A stretch of DNA of 64,000 nt, from positions 186,001 through 250,000 of the forward strand of contig JBIKLA010000001.1 in NCBI GenBank assembly GCA_044360075.1, written 5' to 3'. A program made the position numbers and the translations under genes. Numbering within the stretch: the first letter of the stretch is position 1; the number at the start of each line of letters is the position of its first letter. This stretch comes from OMII01 sp947467385 (lineage in GTDB: Bacteria > Bdellovibrionota_C > UBA2361 > OMII01). The notes beneath the pieces were generated by a model, which saw only the letters and a list, made by a program, of their open reading frames with translations, searched no databases and had not been told where the DNA came from. Shown one piece after another: positions 63,209-64,000 of the stretch.

Positions 63209-63227
63209 AGGGGCTCCGGGTATTAAA

Positions 63228-64000
63228 CTAACGCGAGATGTCTGCGGCCGGTTTCGAGAGGACGGTAGCAAGCTCGGCGCGAGAGGTGAGGACCCTGTCG
63301 CCGTGCTGCGAAAGCGCTATCGACGCAAGCGCAACGCCCCGCTGCAGCCCCGTGAGGGCAGCACCATCCAGAAGCCCGTCGAGCGCCCCTGCCGCAAATG
63401 CGTCGCCGCTTCCGACACGATCTACGATCGAAACCGGGATGGCAGGCTGTGAGGTTACCACACCGTCAGCGAGCAGGGACGCGCCGGTGTCTCCGGATGT
63501 CACAAAAATAGCTTTCGCTGATGTGGATTTCTTAAGCTGCTGAAGCTGTTCCTGTGGGGCCCCGGAGCACCCGAAGAGCGATGCCGCATCGGAGCTTTTG
63601 CAGAAGAGGATGTTAGCTTGCTCAATCAATGGACGCAGCGCTGCCGATGCTGTGGGCGCGTCCCACAGCTTTGCACGGTAGTTCACGTCGAAGCTCACCG
63701 TAACGCCAGCAGCTGAGGCGCGGCGTATCGCTTCCTCAACAATTGCCCGGCACGACACGCTAAGCGCTGGAGTGATGCCGGTGAGGTGCAGTATGCGGGT
63801 GTTGAGGAGGAGATCCCAGTCGACATCTTCAGCGCGCATGCGGGACGCTGCTGATTCAGCCCTGTCGTAGATGACGTTGATAGAGCGCGGTGCGGTCGCG
63901 TATTCAATGAAGTAGAGCCCCATGCGCTCGTTGGCAACCCGGCGCACTCCAGAGACATCGACGCCATCGGCGCGCAGGGTGCGGACGACATACTCGCCAA
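63228..64000 (-). CDS. kdgK: 2-keto-3-deoxygluconate kinase, partial (N-terminus beyond window)
   Basis: The frame is open to the right edge, so about the first 40-60 residues are missing; 257 codons plus stop are visible. PfkB-family features: VRRVANERMGLYFIEY, VSFDVNYRAKLWDAP, and the anion-hole/base motif DRVGSGDAFAAG near the end. Its pairing with eda points to ketodeoxygluconate phosphorylation in pectin/uronate or branched Entner-Doudoroff use. It begins the two-gene operon with eda. Confidence 0.88.
   Translation of the reverse strand, partial: GEYVVRTLRADGVDVSGVRRVANERMGLYFIEYATAPRSINVIYDRAESAASRMRAEDVDWDLLLNTRILHLTGITPALSVSCRAIVEEAIRRASAAGVTVSFDVNYRAKLWDAPTASAALRPLIEQANILFCKSSDAASLFGCSGAPQEQLQQLKKSTSAKAIFVTSGDTGASLLADGVVTSQPAIPVSIVDRVGSGDAFAAGALDGLLDGAALTGLQRGVALASIALSQHGDRVLTSRAELATVLSKPAADISR

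Noticed and set aside
1..64000. CRISPR arrays, insertion sequences, integrases, prophage or defence genes
   Set aside because: No direct-repeat/spacer series, transposase or integrase motifs, or recognisable defence proteins were found on either strand.

Overview
The window is 64 kb of chromosome from a Gram-negative, fairly GC-rich bacterium. About 62 protein genes and two tRNA genes lie on both strands, mostly in short operons with small gaps or 1-11 bp overlaps. The Gram-negative envelope is shown by several lipoproteins with clear lipoboxes, a Skp/OmpH chaperone, a Braun-type lipoprotein with an L,D-transpeptidase, and M16 peptidases. A DUF6178 protein, a sigma-54 (NtrC-type) activator, a FlgM-like protein, PdxS/PdxT and many secreted orphan proteins fit a deltaproteobacterial-grade lineage (Desulfobacterota, Myxococcota, Bdellovibrionota or similar); this is inference and the exact phylum is not settled. 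No rRNA, CRISPR array, transposase, integrase or prophage is visible.

Layout. 1-5.6 kb: a partial HD-domain gene, divergent from a degenerate kinase-like phosphotransferase coupled to an NtrC-type regulator; then an orphan gene and a GT39-type glycosyltransferase. 5.7-10.1 kb: small HTH protein, HAD phosphatase, rfbB-rfbC (dTDP-sugar branch), pdxST (vitamin B6). 10.1-13.3 kb: divergent tRNA-Glu and tRNA-Gln, each just upstream of an operon (pdxST; TPR lipoprotein plus second lipoprotein). 13.3-14.0 kb: gene-free stretch with a large palindrome. 14-19.8 kb: kup, flgM-like, trhO, fabD, receiver-histidine kinase. 19.9-25.4 kb: M16 peptidase pair, glycine-zipper/OmpA-like lipoprotein, VKOR-DsbA fusion. 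25.5-34.9 kb: rpiA, POT transporter, recQ, HAD, skp, fumC and orphan genes. 35-43.2 kb: infC-DUF6178, tsaC, YceI, purEK, GDSL esterase, methylmalonyl-CoA epimerase, SIMPL protein. 43.5-50.9 kb: the most accessory part, with small genes, a DHH-like 613-aa protein, a broken glycosyltransferase remnant, a divergent sigma-70 factor and an FG-GAP secreted protein. 51-64 kb: long-form ileS, a split MRP/ABCC-like ABC exporter, mscL, L,D-transpeptidase plus Lpp, M23-type protein, a transcarbamylase, a CarD-like protein, and eda with a partial kdgK (lower Entner-Doudoroff steps).

The best leads are the split ABCC-like exporter (54.3-57.9 kb), the DHH-like protein next to the divergent sigma factor (44.8-48.8 kb), the ChpT-like/NtrC pair (1.3-3.3 kb), the transcarbamylase with an altered HCLP motif (60.6 kb), the palindrome at 13.4 kb and two very small genes (32.9 and 43.5 kb). 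I see no clear defence island or dedicated novel multi-gene system.
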